A stretch of 64,000 nucleotides of DNA from Shinella daejeonensis (GTDB lineage Bacteria; Pseudomonadota; Alphaproteobacteria; Rhizobiales; Rhizobiaceae): assembly GCF_024281235.1 (NCBI RefSeq), contig NZ_JAHWXY010000001.1, positions 1,302,001 to 1,366,000 on the forward strand, given 5' to 3'. Below the pieces are notes generated by a model. That model saw only the letters and a program-made list of their open reading frames with translations. It was not told the origin of the DNA and made no database searches. A program made the position numbers and the translations under genes. Each line of letters begins with the position of its first letter. The stretch's first letter is position 1. Positions 1 through 8,308 of the stretch are shown piece by piece.

Positions 1-1
1 C

Positions 2-862
2 GACGTTCGGGGCGTTGCCTTCACCGTCGGGCAGTTGCGGCTGCCGCGCGCCGTCCTCGCCGTGCTTGCCGGCTTGAGCTTCGGTCTCGGCGGGGTCGCG
101 TTCCAGATCATGCTGCGCAATCCGCTGGCAAGCCCCGACATCATCGGCATCAGCATCGGAGCGAGCGCCGCAGCGGTCTTCGCCATCGTCGTCCTGTCCC
201 TGAAAGGGGCGATCGTGTCGGTCTTCGCGGTCGTCGCCGGACTGGGCGTCGCCCTCCTCGTCTACATGCTCTCGTTTCGCAACGGCGTCGCCGGCATGCG
301 GCTGATCCTCATCGGCATCGGCGTTTCGGCCATGCTGGAAAGCTTCATCGTCTACAGCCTGTCGCGCGCGCCCTCCTGGACCTTGCAGGAAGCCATGCGC
401 TGGCTGACCGGCAGCATCAATGGCGCCCAGCTCGGGCCGTCGATACCGCTTCTCCTGTCGCTTGTCGTCTTCGGCGGGCTGATGCTGAGCCGCAGCCGCG
501 ACCTCGAAGCGTTGCGTCTCGGCGACGACACCGCAGCCGCGCTGGGCGTCCGGGTCGGCAGGACGCGGGTTCTGATCATCATCGCGGCCGTCGGCATGAT
601 CGCCAGCGCGACGGCGATTTCCGGCCCGATCGCCTTCGTCGCCTTCCTGTCCGGCCCGATCGCCGCACGCATCGTCGGCAACAGCGGCTCGCTGCTGATC
701 CCCGCAGCGCTGGTCGGCGCCGCGCTGGTGCTGGTCGGCGATTATTTCGGACAGTTCCTGCTGCCGAGTCGCTATCCCGTCGGGGTTGTGACAGGCGTTC
801 TCGGCGCGCCCTACCTCATTTTCCTGATCATGCGCGCCGAGCGCTCCGGAGGCTCGCTATGA
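2..862 (+). CDS. FecCD-family siderophore-iron ABC permease (5' end outside window)
   Basis: Inner-membrane permease that would carry ferric siderophore across the cytoplasmic membrane. The reading frame is already open at base 2 and the translated product begins inside the family's first conserved block (QLRLPR...), so the N-terminus lies upstream of the window. The visible 286 codons are very hydrophobic with several membrane spans. They carry FecCD signatures: RNPLASPD near the start, a GDDTAAALGV cytoplasmic loop for ATPase docking, and a SGPIAFVAFLSGPIAAR segment. Resembles FepG by pattern. The stop overlaps the next gene's ATG by 4 bases (ATGA), indicating translational coupling. Which siderophore is carried cannot be told. 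Confidence 0.9.
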   Translation, partial: DVRGVAFTVGQLRLPRAVLAVLAGLSFGLGGVAFQIMLRNPLASPDIIGISIGASAAAVFAIVVLSLKGAIVSVFAVVAGLGVALLVYMLSFRNGVAGMRLILIGIGVSAMLESFIVYSLSRAPSWTLQEAMRWLTGSINGAQLGPSIPLLLSLVVFGGLMLSRSRDLEALRLGDDTAAALGVRVGRTRVLIIIAAVGMIASATAISGPIAFVAFLSGPIAARIVGNSGSLLIPAALVGAALVLVGDYFGQFLLPSRYPVGVVTGVLGAPYLIFLIMRAERSGGSL

Positions 863-1704
863 CCGCCCACCGCCTCACCGCCAGCGGACTTACGGCCGGC
901 TACGGCGAGACCGCGATCCTGAAGGGGCTCGATTTCCCGGTCCCGCCGGGCGGGGTGACGGCCATCGTCGGCGCCAATGCCTGCGGCAAGTCCACGCTGC
1001 TGCGGGCCATGTCGCGGCTGCTTGCGCCGAAACAGGGCCATGTGCTGCTGGACGGGAAATCGATCCACCGGATCCCCACCCGGCAACTGGCGCGGACCCT
1101 CGGCCTTCTCCCGCAGTCGCCCATCGCGCCCGACGGCATCGCCGTCGCGGATCTCGTCAGTCGCGGACGCCATCCGCATCAAGGCATGTTTTCGCGCTGG
1201 ACACGGCAGGACGACGAAGCCGTCGCCAGCGCGCTCGAAGCGACCCATACGGCGGATCTGGCGGAGCGTCCCATCGACGAACTTTCCGGCGGGCAGCGCC
1301 AGAGGGTCTGGATCGCCATGGCGCTCGCCCAGCAGACCGATATCTTGCTTCTCGACGAGCCCACGACCTTCCTCGACATCAGCCATCAGGTCGAAGTGCT
1401 GGATCTTCTGACGGATCTCAATCGGACGCGGAAAACGACCATCGTCATGGTCCTGCACGACCTCAATCTGGCTGCGCGCTACGCCGATCATCTCGCCGCG
1501 ATGGCGAACGGCCGCGTGCACGTTTCGGGTACGCCGGAAGACGTGCTGACGGAAGAGAACATCCGCGACGTCTTCGGCCTTGAAAGCCGCATCATAACCG
1601 ACCCGACCTCCGGCCGCCCCATCATGCTGCCGATCGGCCGGCACCGCATGGCGGCGGATGCCGGTCCTTCCATCAAGGCTTTCCCGAAGGAGAACCGCTC
1701 GTGA
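859..1704 (+). CDS. Siderophore ABC transporter ATP-binding protein
   Basis: Cytoplasmic ATPase of the iron-siderophore importer, about 281 aa, the usual FepC/FecE length. Visible motifs: Walker A GANACGKST with an unusual Cys in place of the common Gly, signature LSGGQRQR, Walker B ILLLDEPT, and the switch His in VLHDLNLAARYAD. It overlaps the permease by 4 bases at its start and the next gene by 4 bases at its end, so the three genes are one tightly coupled operon. Family assignment is secure; the substrate is unknown. Confidence 0.92.
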   Translation: MTAHRLTASGLTAGYGETAILKGLDFPVPPGGVTAIVGANACGKSTLLRAMSRLLAPKQGHVLLDGKSIHRIPTRQLARTLGLLPQSPIAPDGIAVADLVSRGRHPHQGMFSRWTRQDDEAVASALEATHTADLAERPIDELSGGQRQRVWIAMALAQQTDILLLDEPTTFLDISHQVEVLDLLTDLNRTRKTTIVMVLHDLNLAARYADHLAAMANGRVHVSGTPEDVLTEENIRDVFGLESRIITDPTSGRPIMLPIGRHRMAADAGPSIKAFPKENRS

Positions 1705-2777
1705 CCGCAACCCGTGAATTCAAGCTTTCCGGCACCGCCCTGCCGATGGATGTCAACGGCATGCTCAACGAGATCTGCGAGCATTTCGTCGAACATGCCG
1801 AAGTCGACCGCAGCGGGGACCGGATGATCCTGAGGAGCGATATCGGCACCGCCGGCATTCATGCGGAAGCCGACAGGCTACGGATCGAATTGAGCTGCCC
1901 GAGCCGCGAAGCGCTGCAACTGACGCGGACCATGCTGGCCGAACACCTGTTCTATTTCGCCGGCGAGGAACCGTTCGAACTGACCTGGACCGACCCTCCG
2001 CCGGTAGCCGCGCTGGCCAATCTGCACGAGGCGACCGTCGTTTCGGCCGAGGACGTGACGCCGCACATGCGGCGGATAAAATTCGCCTGCGCCGACGTTT
2101 CCCCCTTTATCGGCGGCGACATGCATGTCCGCCTTCTCGTGCCGCCGAAGGGCCGGACGCCGGTGTGGCCCGGTCTTCGCGAAGACGGCCGCATCGCCTG
2201 GCCGCAGGGAGAAGACGAACTTCTCGTGCGCGTCTACACGATCCGCGCGGTCGATGCGCAGCGCCGTGAAGTCTGGATCGATTTCCTGCAACATCCGGCC
2301 CCCGGCAAGAAAACGCCGGGCGCGGATTTCGCCCGCGATGCGCAACCGGGCGAACGGGTGGCATTCATAGGGCCGGGCGGCGGCGACCTGCCGGCATCGA
2401 CGTCGATCTTCCTTGCAGGCGACGAGACCGCCCTGCCCGCGATTGCCCGTATCGCCGCCGAGGCTGCTCCGGACGTCCGTATCGAAGCTATCATCGAGGT
2501 CGGGTCGCCGGCGGAGGAACAGCCGCTGCCCACGAAGGCGACACTCCGCGTCCGCTGGCTTCACCGTGCCGATTATCCGGCAGGAGCAACCGGCGTCCTT
2601 GCCGAGGAGATAAAGCGCGCAATCGCCTCCCTCGATGGCGGAACCTACATCTGGGTGGCCTGCGAGAAGACGGACATCCGCGACATCCGGGCGTTCCTGA
2701 AAACCCGGCATCACGACCGCAGGCGGATGTATGTGGCGTGGTATTGGGAACGCGATCCGCACGGCACCGCCCTTTGA
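1701..2777 (+). CDS. Siderophore-interacting FAD protein with N-terminal DUF2218-like domain
   Basis: Probable cytoplasmic ferric-siderophore reductase (SIP/ViuB family), 358 aa, that would release iron by reduction with FAD and NAD(P)H. The first ~95 residues look like a DUF2218 domain (IHAEADRLRIELSC...). The rest is the SIP flavoreductase fold, with RVYTIRA as the FAD-binding RxYT motif, FIGPGG and LAGDETALPAI, and a C-terminal VAWYWERD typical of the family. The start is GTG at 1701, overlapping the preceding stop (GTGA). Last gene of the operon, followed by a strong hairpin. SIP proteins of ~260-280 aa are common, so this is a two-domain form. Confidence 0.88.
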   Translation: MTATREFKLSGTALPMDVNGMLNEICEHFVEHAEVDRSGDRMILRSDIGTAGIHAEADRLRIELSCPSREALQLTRTMLAEHLFYFAGEEPFELTWTDPPPVAALANLHEATVVSAEDVTPHMRRIKFACADVSPFIGGDMHVRLLVPPKGRTPVWPGLREDGRIAWPQGEDELLVRVYTIRAVDAQRREVWIDFLQHPAPGKKTPGADFARDAQPGERVAFIGPGGGDLPASTSIFLAGDETALPAIARIAAEAAPDVRIEAIIEVGSPAEEQPLPTKATLRVRWLHRADYPAGATGVLAEEIKRAIASLDGGTYIWVACEKTDIRDIRAFLKTRHHDRRRMYVAWYWERDPHGTAL

Positions 2778-2786
2778 GCATGGATA

Positions 2787-2811
2787 CCGGCTCCCGCATG
2801 CCGGGAGCCGG
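2787..2811. terminator. Perfect 10-bp hairpin between convergent genes
   Basis: Arms CCGGCTCCCG and CGGGAGCCGG with a 5-base loop. It sits 10 bases after the stop of the siderophore protein and 11 bases from the end of the opposing cytochrome gene, so it could end transcripts from both sides. No clear T-run. Confidence 0.65.
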
Positions 2812-2821
2812 CCGTTCCGTG

Positions 2822-4216
2822 CTAAACCGTGATGCTTTTCGTCTTCCGCCGGCGCAAAGCCAGAATGATGAGGCCCAGGAGAACGATCGCCGCGACGACG
2901 CCGACGGCCAGCGCCGTCCGGGCGAGCGTCACCAGATCGGACGTCGCCGAACCACCGTTGCGCAAGGCGGCGACCTGGCTTTGCGTGACCTGTGCGGCCG
3001 GGTTGCCGAAATGCTGGACGAGGTAGGAGCCGAGCGTCGCGATCTGCGTATCCGAAAGTTCCCGGGCAAAGCCCGGCATCAGCACCTCCGGCTGCCGGCG
3101 CAACCCATCGAGGATGACCATCACCAGATTGTTGGTGTTTTCCCGCCCGAGCGCCGTGTTGTGCACGAGCGACGGCAGGCCGCCCATGAAACTGCCCTGC
3201 CCCTGCGCCTGATGACAGGTCGCGCAATAGGCGTCGTAAAGTTGCGGCCCGGTCATGGCCTCGGGATCCTCCGGCAGCCCGACGCCGCGGATGCTCGCCA
3301 GTTCATCGGACGGGCTTCCCCAGGCGAAGACCGGCTGGCTATCGGCCTTGTCGCGAACGGCCGCCACGGTCTTGAGATAGACCGCCATGGCCTTCAGGTC
3401 CGCATCCGTCAGGAAACGAAGACTGTGATCGATCGCCTCCGCCATCGGACCGGCCGCCTGGCTTTTCGCTGTGTGGCCGTCACGCATATAGGCCACCAGC
3501 TCCTCGACGCTCCAGCCGCCGATGCCGCTGTTGGCGTCGGAGGTGATATTGGGCGCATGCCAGGGACCGACATCGCCGCCGGCCATCTCGCTTGAGGTAT
3601 TTTCCGCCATGAACAGATTGCGCGGCGTATGACAGGTGCCGCAATGCGCCGCGCCGCGCACCAGATAGGCGCCCCGGTTCCATTCATCGTCCTGCGACGG
3701 ATCCGGCACAAACGGGCCCTTGTCGAGAAACAGCAGGTTCCACGCCGCCATGGACAGGCGGATATTGAAGGGGAACGGCAGTTCGGTCTTCGCCGGGCTG
3801 GTCTCGACCGGCGTCACCTCGTTCATGAAATAGGCATAAAGCGCAGCGACGTCCTCATCGCTCAACTGCGCATAGGCGGTATAGGGCATCGCCGGATAAA
3901 GATGCTTGCCGTCGGCGCGCACGCCCCGGCGCAACGCGGCGTCGAACTGCTCCAGCGTGTAATTGCCGATGCCGTTTTCCTTCGACGGCGTAATGTTGGT
4001 GGCGATGATCGGGCCGACCGGCGTGGCGAGCGGCAGGCCGCCCGCCATCGCAGCCCCGCCCGGCGCGGTGTGACAGGCGACGCAGTCGGAGGCCGTCGCG
4101 AGATATTTGCCGCGGGCGATCTGATCGTCGTCGGCGCCGAAAGCAGGGCTGGCGACGGCCGGAACGATCGACAGCAGAAGCGCTGCGGCAAGATGACCAA
4201 ACGGAACGCGGTTCAT
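2822..4216 (-). CDS. Triheme cytochrome c subunit of a membrane dehydrogenase
   Basis: 464 aa, with a signal peptide (about residues 1-27, ending ASPAFG-A) and three heme-binding CxxCH motifs: CVACH at 45-49, CGTCH at 192-196 and CATCH at 331-335. A C-terminal membrane anchor lies near 434-456, followed by a basic tail. This is the architecture of cytochrome subunits of gluconate, sorbitol and alcohol dehydrogenases, which pass electrons from the flavoprotein to ubiquinone at the periplasmic face. It overlaps the upstream GMC gene by 4 bases. The actual substrate is set by the flavoprotein and is unknown. Confidence 0.92.
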   Translation of the reverse strand: MNRVPFGHLAAALLLSIVPAVASPAFGADDDQIARGKYLATASDCVACHTAPGGAAMAGGLPLATPVGPIIATNITPSKENGIGNYTLEQFDAALRRGVRADGKHLYPAMPYTAYAQLSDEDVAALYAYFMNEVTPVETSPAKTELPFPFNIRLSMAAWNLLFLDKGPFVPDPSQDDEWNRGAYLVRGAAHCGTCHTPRNLFMAENTSSEMAGGDVGPWHAPNITSDANSGIGGWSVEELVAYMRDGHTAKSQAAGPMAEAIDHSLRFLTDADLKAMAVYLKTVAAVRDKADSQPVFAWGSPSDELASIRGVGLPEDPEAMTGPQLYDAYCATCHQAQGQGSFMGGLPSLVHNTALGRENTNNLVMVILDGLRRQPEVLMPGFARELSDTQIATLGSYLVQHFGNPAAQVTQSQVAALRNGGSATSDLVTLARTALAVGVVAAIVLLGLIILALRRRKTKSITV

Positions 4217-5850
4217 GCTCTTGCCTCCCCGGTAGCGGCACCCCTTGCGGCCGCCCCGTCCTGACCCAGGATATGGGCGACCGAGCGCAAGGCGACCGCC
4301 AGCCCGTTTTCCGTCGAGTTGCAGGTCGAGGATGTCGGCAGCACGGCCGTTCCGGCGAGGAACAGGTTCTCGTGGTCATGGGCGCGGCCCCACTGGTCGC
4401 AGACCGAGGTTTTGGGATCGTTGCCCATGCTGAGCGTGCCGCAGATGTGCTGGTTGTTGGCGAACTCCCCTTCCTTGCTGAAGCGCAGGTTCGTGCCGCC
4501 CATCAGCTCGGCGATGCGCCGGAAGTCCTGCTGCGACCGCTCATGGCCTTTTCGCGTGTAGTCGTCGATGGAATAATGAGCCTGAGGCTTCGGAATACCC
4601 ATCGAATCCGTCTCGGAACTGAGCGTGATCCGGCGTTCGGGATCGGGCAGCACTTCCAGTACGTTCTTCACATTCATCTCGCGCGCCGCGCTGTACCGCA
4701 GCCGCTTCTCCAGCTCGCTGCCGTAGACGCCGGCGGCGATCAGGCTGCGCGTGGCGCCGTCGACGCGCGAGATATTGGTGAAGTCGAGCCGGTAGGGCGA
4801 ATGTTCGGAGCGGAAGGCCCCGTCACGCATCGTATTGATCGAACTCGGGCTTTGCGGCCCGCGCCCCAGCCACACGTCCTCGTCGGCGTCGAAGGTCAGC
4901 GAGGTGCTCGGGTGATCCATCAGGTTGCGGCCGACCATGTCGGAACTATTGGCAAGCCCGCCCGGAAATTTATCGCTCTTCGACAGCAACAGCAGCCGCG
5001 GGCTTTCGATACCGTTTGCAGCGACGATGAAGGTCTTGCCGGTAACGCGATGTGAGGCCTTGTCGGGATCGTAATAGAGCGCGGCGGCGATACGGCCCTG
5101 CTCGTCGTGTTCGAGCATGTAGACATTGGCGTTGGGGATGAGCTGCGCCCCGGCCGCCTCGGCGGCATCCGCCGAAAGCCCACCGTGATACTGGGCGTCG
5201 ATGGGACAGATCGGCTGACAGGAATTGTTGCCGCAACAGGCCGGCCGGCCGTCATAGACGCGGCTGTTGCGCGCCGTCGTGTTGCTCACCACCGGGTAGT
5301 CGGAGGCAAGCCGCTCGCGCAGGCGGCGCATGGCGTAGGGCTCGGCGACGGGCTCCATCGGGAACGGCTGGCTGCGCGGCGAACCGGTATTGTCGGCGCC
5401 GGAAACCCCCATGAGTTCCTCGGCCTCCTGGTAGAACGGCTCCAGGTCGTCATAGCCGAAGGGCCAGTCGACGCCGACGTCGTAAAGGCTTTTGATCCGG
5501 AAATCGTTGGGCACATTGCGCCAGGCGTGCGCCGCCCAATGCCAGGTCGTGCCGCCCACCTGTCGGATATATTCGGCGGCATAGGGATAGGGGCCGGCCT
5601 GCACGATATGATGGTTCGGCTCGGGCTGGTAGATCGGATGCGGCGCCCATTCGACGGAAGGATAGGGCGACATCCAGTCGCTGCGGCGCGTAGAATTGCG
5701 GAAACGCGCCACCAGTTCAGCCCGCGTGACGCGTGGACCTGCTTCCAGGATGATCACCGATGCGCCGGCGAGCGCGAGCTTGCGCGCCACCAGCGACCCG
5801 ATGATCCCCGATCCGACGACGACGAAATCCGCTGACAGGGTGTCGGCCAT
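4213..5850 (-). CDS. GMC-family FAD dehydrogenase large subunit
   Basis: About 545 aa. N-terminal FAD-binding Rossmann motif VVGSGIIGSLVARKLALAG followed by EAGPR, and a GMC-oxidoreductase C-terminus with the catalytic-region sequence NNQHICGTLSMGNDP...VLPTSSTCN. A Cys-rich stretch (CCGNNSCQPICP) is typical of gluconate/sorbitol dehydrogenase large subunits and may hold an Fe-S cluster. The start was placed at 5850 because AAGGA lies 6 bases upstream and the longer frame adds a non-homologous head. It lies between the small subunit and cytochrome genes, forming a small-large-cytochrome complex acting on a sugar or polyol in the periplasm. Confidence 0.9.
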   Translation of the reverse strand: MADTLSADFVVVGSGIIGSLVARKLALAGASVIILEAGPRVTRAELVARFRNSTRRSDWMSPYPSVEWAPHPIYQPEPNHHIVQAGPYPYAAEYIRQVGGTTWHWAAHAWRNVPNDFRIKSLYDVGVDWPFGYDDLEPFYQEAEELMGVSGADNTGSPRSQPFPMEPVAEPYAMRRLRERLASDYPVVSNTTARNSRVYDGRPACCGNNSCQPICPIDAQYHGGLSADAAEAAGAQLIPNANVYMLEHDEQGRIAAALYYDPDKASHRVTGKTFIVAANGIESPRLLLLSKSDKFPGGLANSSDMVGRNLMDHPSTSLTFDADEDVWLGRGPQSPSSINTMRDGAFRSEHSPYRLDFTNISRVDGATRSLIAAGVYGSELEKRLRYSAAREMNVKNVLEVLPDPERRITLSSETDSMGIPKPQAHYSIDDYTRKGHERSQQDFRRIAELMGGTNLRFSKEGEFANNQHICGTLSMGNDPKTSVCDQWGRAHDHENLFLAGTAVLPTSSTCNSTENGLAVALRSVAHILGQDGAAARGAATGEARA

Positions 5851-5860
5851 GATAATTCCT

Positions 5861-6391
5861 TCAGGTGGGTTTTCTGGTCCAGCTGCCGTAGGCGCCATAG
5901 GCATAGGTCGGCGGCCTCAGCACATCGGAGACAGCCTCGGCGTTCAAGGCCGTCTCGAAGGCCAGACATCGGGCCTTTGCGCCATCACCGACGATGCCCA
6001 TGTACCAGGCGGTCACGATTCGCCAGGGCACGAGCTTGAGCGGCGACTGCTCGTCGTCCAGAATCTGCTGTAGCTGCATGGGATCGATCCTGCGGCTCTC
6101 GATCAGCTCGAGCAACGCCTTGGCGGCGGCTGGAAATTCCGGATCGTCGGCGGAAAGCGCCGCATAGAGGCGACCGGCATGCGCCGCATCCAGCGACTGG
6201 CGCCCGACCAGAATGGCGGAAACCGCCAGAAAGGCGCCATGATCGGCATCCGTCGCTTCCTGGGCCATTGCCCAGGGCACGAGCGACGCCGTATAGGCCG
6301 AGACAAGCCCGAACAGCAGCAGCCGGCGGTTGGCATCCGGTCGATCGGCCGCATCGGCTCCGCGGGAAAAAAGCGTCAGGTCCGTCTTCAT
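5861..6391 (-). CDS. Small subunit of FAD-dependent sugar/polyol dehydrogenase
   Basis: 176 aa. The N-terminus has RRLLLFGLVSAYTASLVPWAMA, a secretion signal of the sort found in sorbitol/gluconate dehydrogenase small subunits; the twin Arg suggests Tat export together with the flavoprotein, which has no signal of its own. The body matches the small-subunit pattern (...IVTAWYMGIVG... and a C-terminal PPTYAYGAYGSW). First gene of a three-gene operon; 10 bases separate it from the large-subunit start. The start at 6391 was chosen to place the signal near the N-terminus. Family call is good; substrate unknown. Confidence 0.8.
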   Translation of the reverse strand: MKTDLTLFSRGADAADRPDANRRLLLFGLVSAYTASLVPWAMAQEATDADHGAFLAVSAILVGRQSLDAAHAGRLYAALSADDPEFPAAAKALLELIESRRIDPMQLQQILDDEQSPLKLVPWRIVTAWYMGIVGDGAKARCLAFETALNAEAVSDVLRPPTYAYGAYGSWTRKPT

Positions 6392-6651
6392 TGCATCCCC
6401 ACTCGCGATAGCCGTAAAGTCACCTTCCGCATAATGAGACCCAAGGCCGCCCGACTGTAAAGGGATTATCTTGAGGATAATCAAAAATGCCGCTCACAGC
6501 CGGGTCCGGTGCGCCATCGGCAGGCTGGCCGGGATCAGCTATATTGCGGCCCATCGCGGTCTGCCGGTTGCCCGGCAATCCGTCGCGGGGCATGCTCCTG
6601 CTTCCGCGGGGCGCCATATCATTGGAACGTTCTTCCTTCTGGAGACCAGTA

Positions 6652-7719
6652 ATGACCAAACACACGATGATCGGACGGACATGGAAAGGAGCAATGTTTG
6701 CCGCATCCTTTTTCATGGGAACGTCAACAGGCCTGGCGGAAACGGCAACGCCTGTGCTCGTCGTGGACGCCGACAGCCGTCAGGTTCTCTATCAGGAGGA
6801 TGCCGGCGTCTCCTGGTATCCGGCCTCGACGACCAAGCTCATGACGGCCTTCGTCGTCTTCGAGGCCCTGCGATCCGGTGAGGTGACCCTGACGACGCCG
6901 GTCGTCATGACGCGGAACGCGATGAAACAGGCGTTTCTGGAATCCGGCCTGACCGTCGGGCGAACGATGACGGTCGAGGATGCGCTCTTCGCCACGATCA
7001 CCGCATCGGCCAATGACGTCGCCGTCGCCCTGGCCGAGGCGGTGGCGTCCGACGAAACCTCCTTCGTCCGGCGCATGAACGAAGCCGCCGCCCGGCTCGG
7101 GCTTACGGGTACGCATTTTTCCAATCCGAACGGGCTGTTTGACCGGGACACCTATACGACGGCACGCGATCTTGCCCTCCTCGGCATGGAGGTGGACCGG
7201 GCATTCCCCGAATATCGCCGTTTCTTCCTGGCGTCCGCAGTCACCATCGACGGCAAGGAGATCAAATCCAACAATCTGCTGCTGACCCGCTTCAACGGCA
7301 CGATCGGCATGAAAACCGGCTTCCTCTGCGCTTCCGGACGCAATTTTGTCGGACTGGCCACGCGAAATGGAAAGCGCGTGGTGGTCGTCATCCTCGGGGC
7401 GACCACGGAACGCGAGCGCAACGAACGGTCGGCGCAATATCTGACGCAAGCCTTCGAGGGGCGCCTGCCGTCCGATGCCGGGCTTGTCGACGACCTACAA
7501 AACCGGACGGACGTCGCGCCGCAGGATATGCGCATCCGGCTCTGCACCGACCAGAGCGCCGCTTATGAGGCCGAAAGAAACGCGCTTTATCCGATGGGTC
7601 TGCCGGGCCACGCATCCTATTTGCAGGATCGTATTCCGGAAAAGACCCATGCGATCACGACCTGGATCAGCGACAACCTGACGGATGTTCCGGTTCCCAC
7701 GCCCCGCCCTCAGGGCTGA
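6652..7719 (+). CDS. D-alanyl-D-alanine carboxypeptidase (S11 family)
   Basis: Penicillin-binding-protein 5-type enzyme that trims the terminal D-Ala of peptidoglycan stem peptides in the periplasm. 355 aa from the ATG at 6652, which has GGAG 8 bases upstream; a longer frame back to 6487 is not needed. An export signal lies at about residues 10-29. All three active-site motifs are present: STTK at 59-62, SAN at 119-121 and KTG at 221-223. Single gene, divergent from the dehydrogenase operon and followed by a hairpin. Confidence 0.92.
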   Translation: MTKHTMIGRTWKGAMFAASFFMGTSTGLAETATPVLVVDADSRQVLYQEDAGVSWYPASTTKLMTAFVVFEALRSGEVTLTTPVVMTRNAMKQAFLESGLTVGRTMTVEDALFATITASANDVAVALAEAVASDETSFVRRMNEAAARLGLTGTHFSNPNGLFDRDTYTTARDLALLGMEVDRAFPEYRRFFLASAVTIDGKEIKSNNLLLTRFNGTIGMKTGFLCASGRNFVGLATRNGKRVVVVILGATTERERNERSAQYLTQAFEGRLPSDAGLVDDLQNRTDVAPQDMRIRLCTDQSAAYEAERNALYPMGLPGHASYLQDRIPEKTHAITTWISDNLTDVPVPTPRPQG

Positions 7720-7729
7720 GCGGCGGGGC
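7701..7729 (+). terminator. GC-rich hairpin overlapping the carboxypeptidase stop
   Basis: Perfect 8-bp arms GCCCCGCC (7701-7708) and GGCGGGGC (7722-7729) around a 13-base loop that contains the last codons. No T-run follows, so a terminator or mRNA-stabilising role is only inferred. Confidence 0.4.
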
Positions 7730-7761
7730 ATGCTGATCTTCGTGGAAAGCCGGTCAGGCCG

Positions 7762-8184
7762 TCATCGCGAGGCGAGATAACGGTCCACGCCGGCCTGTGC
7801 GCACTCATGATCCTGCGCCGGCGTACCGGAGCTGATCCCGATCGCGCCGACCACCTCGTCGTCGACGACGACCGGAATCCCGCCGGCCACCACCATCAGG
7901 CGGCCGCCGATGGCCGAGTTGATGCCGAAGGCGGGCTGCCCGGGCTGGCTGACGACGCCATAGCTTTCCGTCGTCCGCTTGGCTCCGGCAGCGGTATAGG
8001 CCTTGTCCTGGGCGATGATCGTACTCGTGAGCTTGCCGCCGTCCATCCGTTCGAATGCGATCAGTTGCCCTGACTCATCGGTGACGGCGATGCACATCGG
8101 CACCCCGATTTCCTCAGCCCTGGAACGCGCCCCGGCGATCAGTTCGCGGGCGTCCGCAAGGCTCAGTCTCTTGATCGTCAGCAT
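7762..8184 (-). CDS. GlcG/HbpS-like (DUF336) protein
   Basis: 140 aa small protein of the GlcG/HbpS family: an N-terminal LADARELIAGA helix, then CIAVTDESGQLIAFERMDGGK, KAYTAA and a glycine-rich GGIPVVVDDEVVGAIGISSGTPAQDHECAQAG. Relatives occur next to oxidase or catabolic genes and some bind heme; the biochemical role is generally unclear. A good ribosome site (GGAGG) lies just upstream of the ATG. The gene converges on the carboxypeptidase gene. The remnant at 8203-8290 just upstream suggests it once followed another gene. Confidence 0.85.
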   Translation of the reverse strand: MLTIKRLSLADARELIAGARSRAEEIGVPMCIAVTDESGQLIAFERMDGGKLTSTIIAQDKAYTAAGAKRTTESYGVVSQPGQPAFGINSAIGGRLMVVAGGIPVVVDDEVVGAIGISSGTPAQDHECAQAGVDRYLASR

Positions 8185-8202
8185 AAAATCCTCCCCGTTC
8201 GT

Positions 8203-8290
8203 TCAGTCGGCAAGCGCTCTGGCCGCCCTGCAAGCAAATACGATGCCCGGAGCGATGGTTATGCCGGCTCCCAGATAAAGTCCACGCATC
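8203..8290 (-). pseudogene. Possible 3' gene remnant beside the CRISPR array
   Basis: A 28-codon open stretch (GLYLGAGITIAPGIVFA then CRAARALAD, stop at 8203-8205) looks like the extreme C-terminus of an FAD/NAD(P)-binding oxidoreductase. It lies 18 bases upstream of the GlcG-like gene, as if from the same operon. Its upstream side runs straight into the oldest end of the CRISPR array. No ribosome site precedes the ATG at 8290. The family is a guess. Confidence 0.3.
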
Positions 8291-8308
8291 AGCGATAACC
8301 TACACGCA

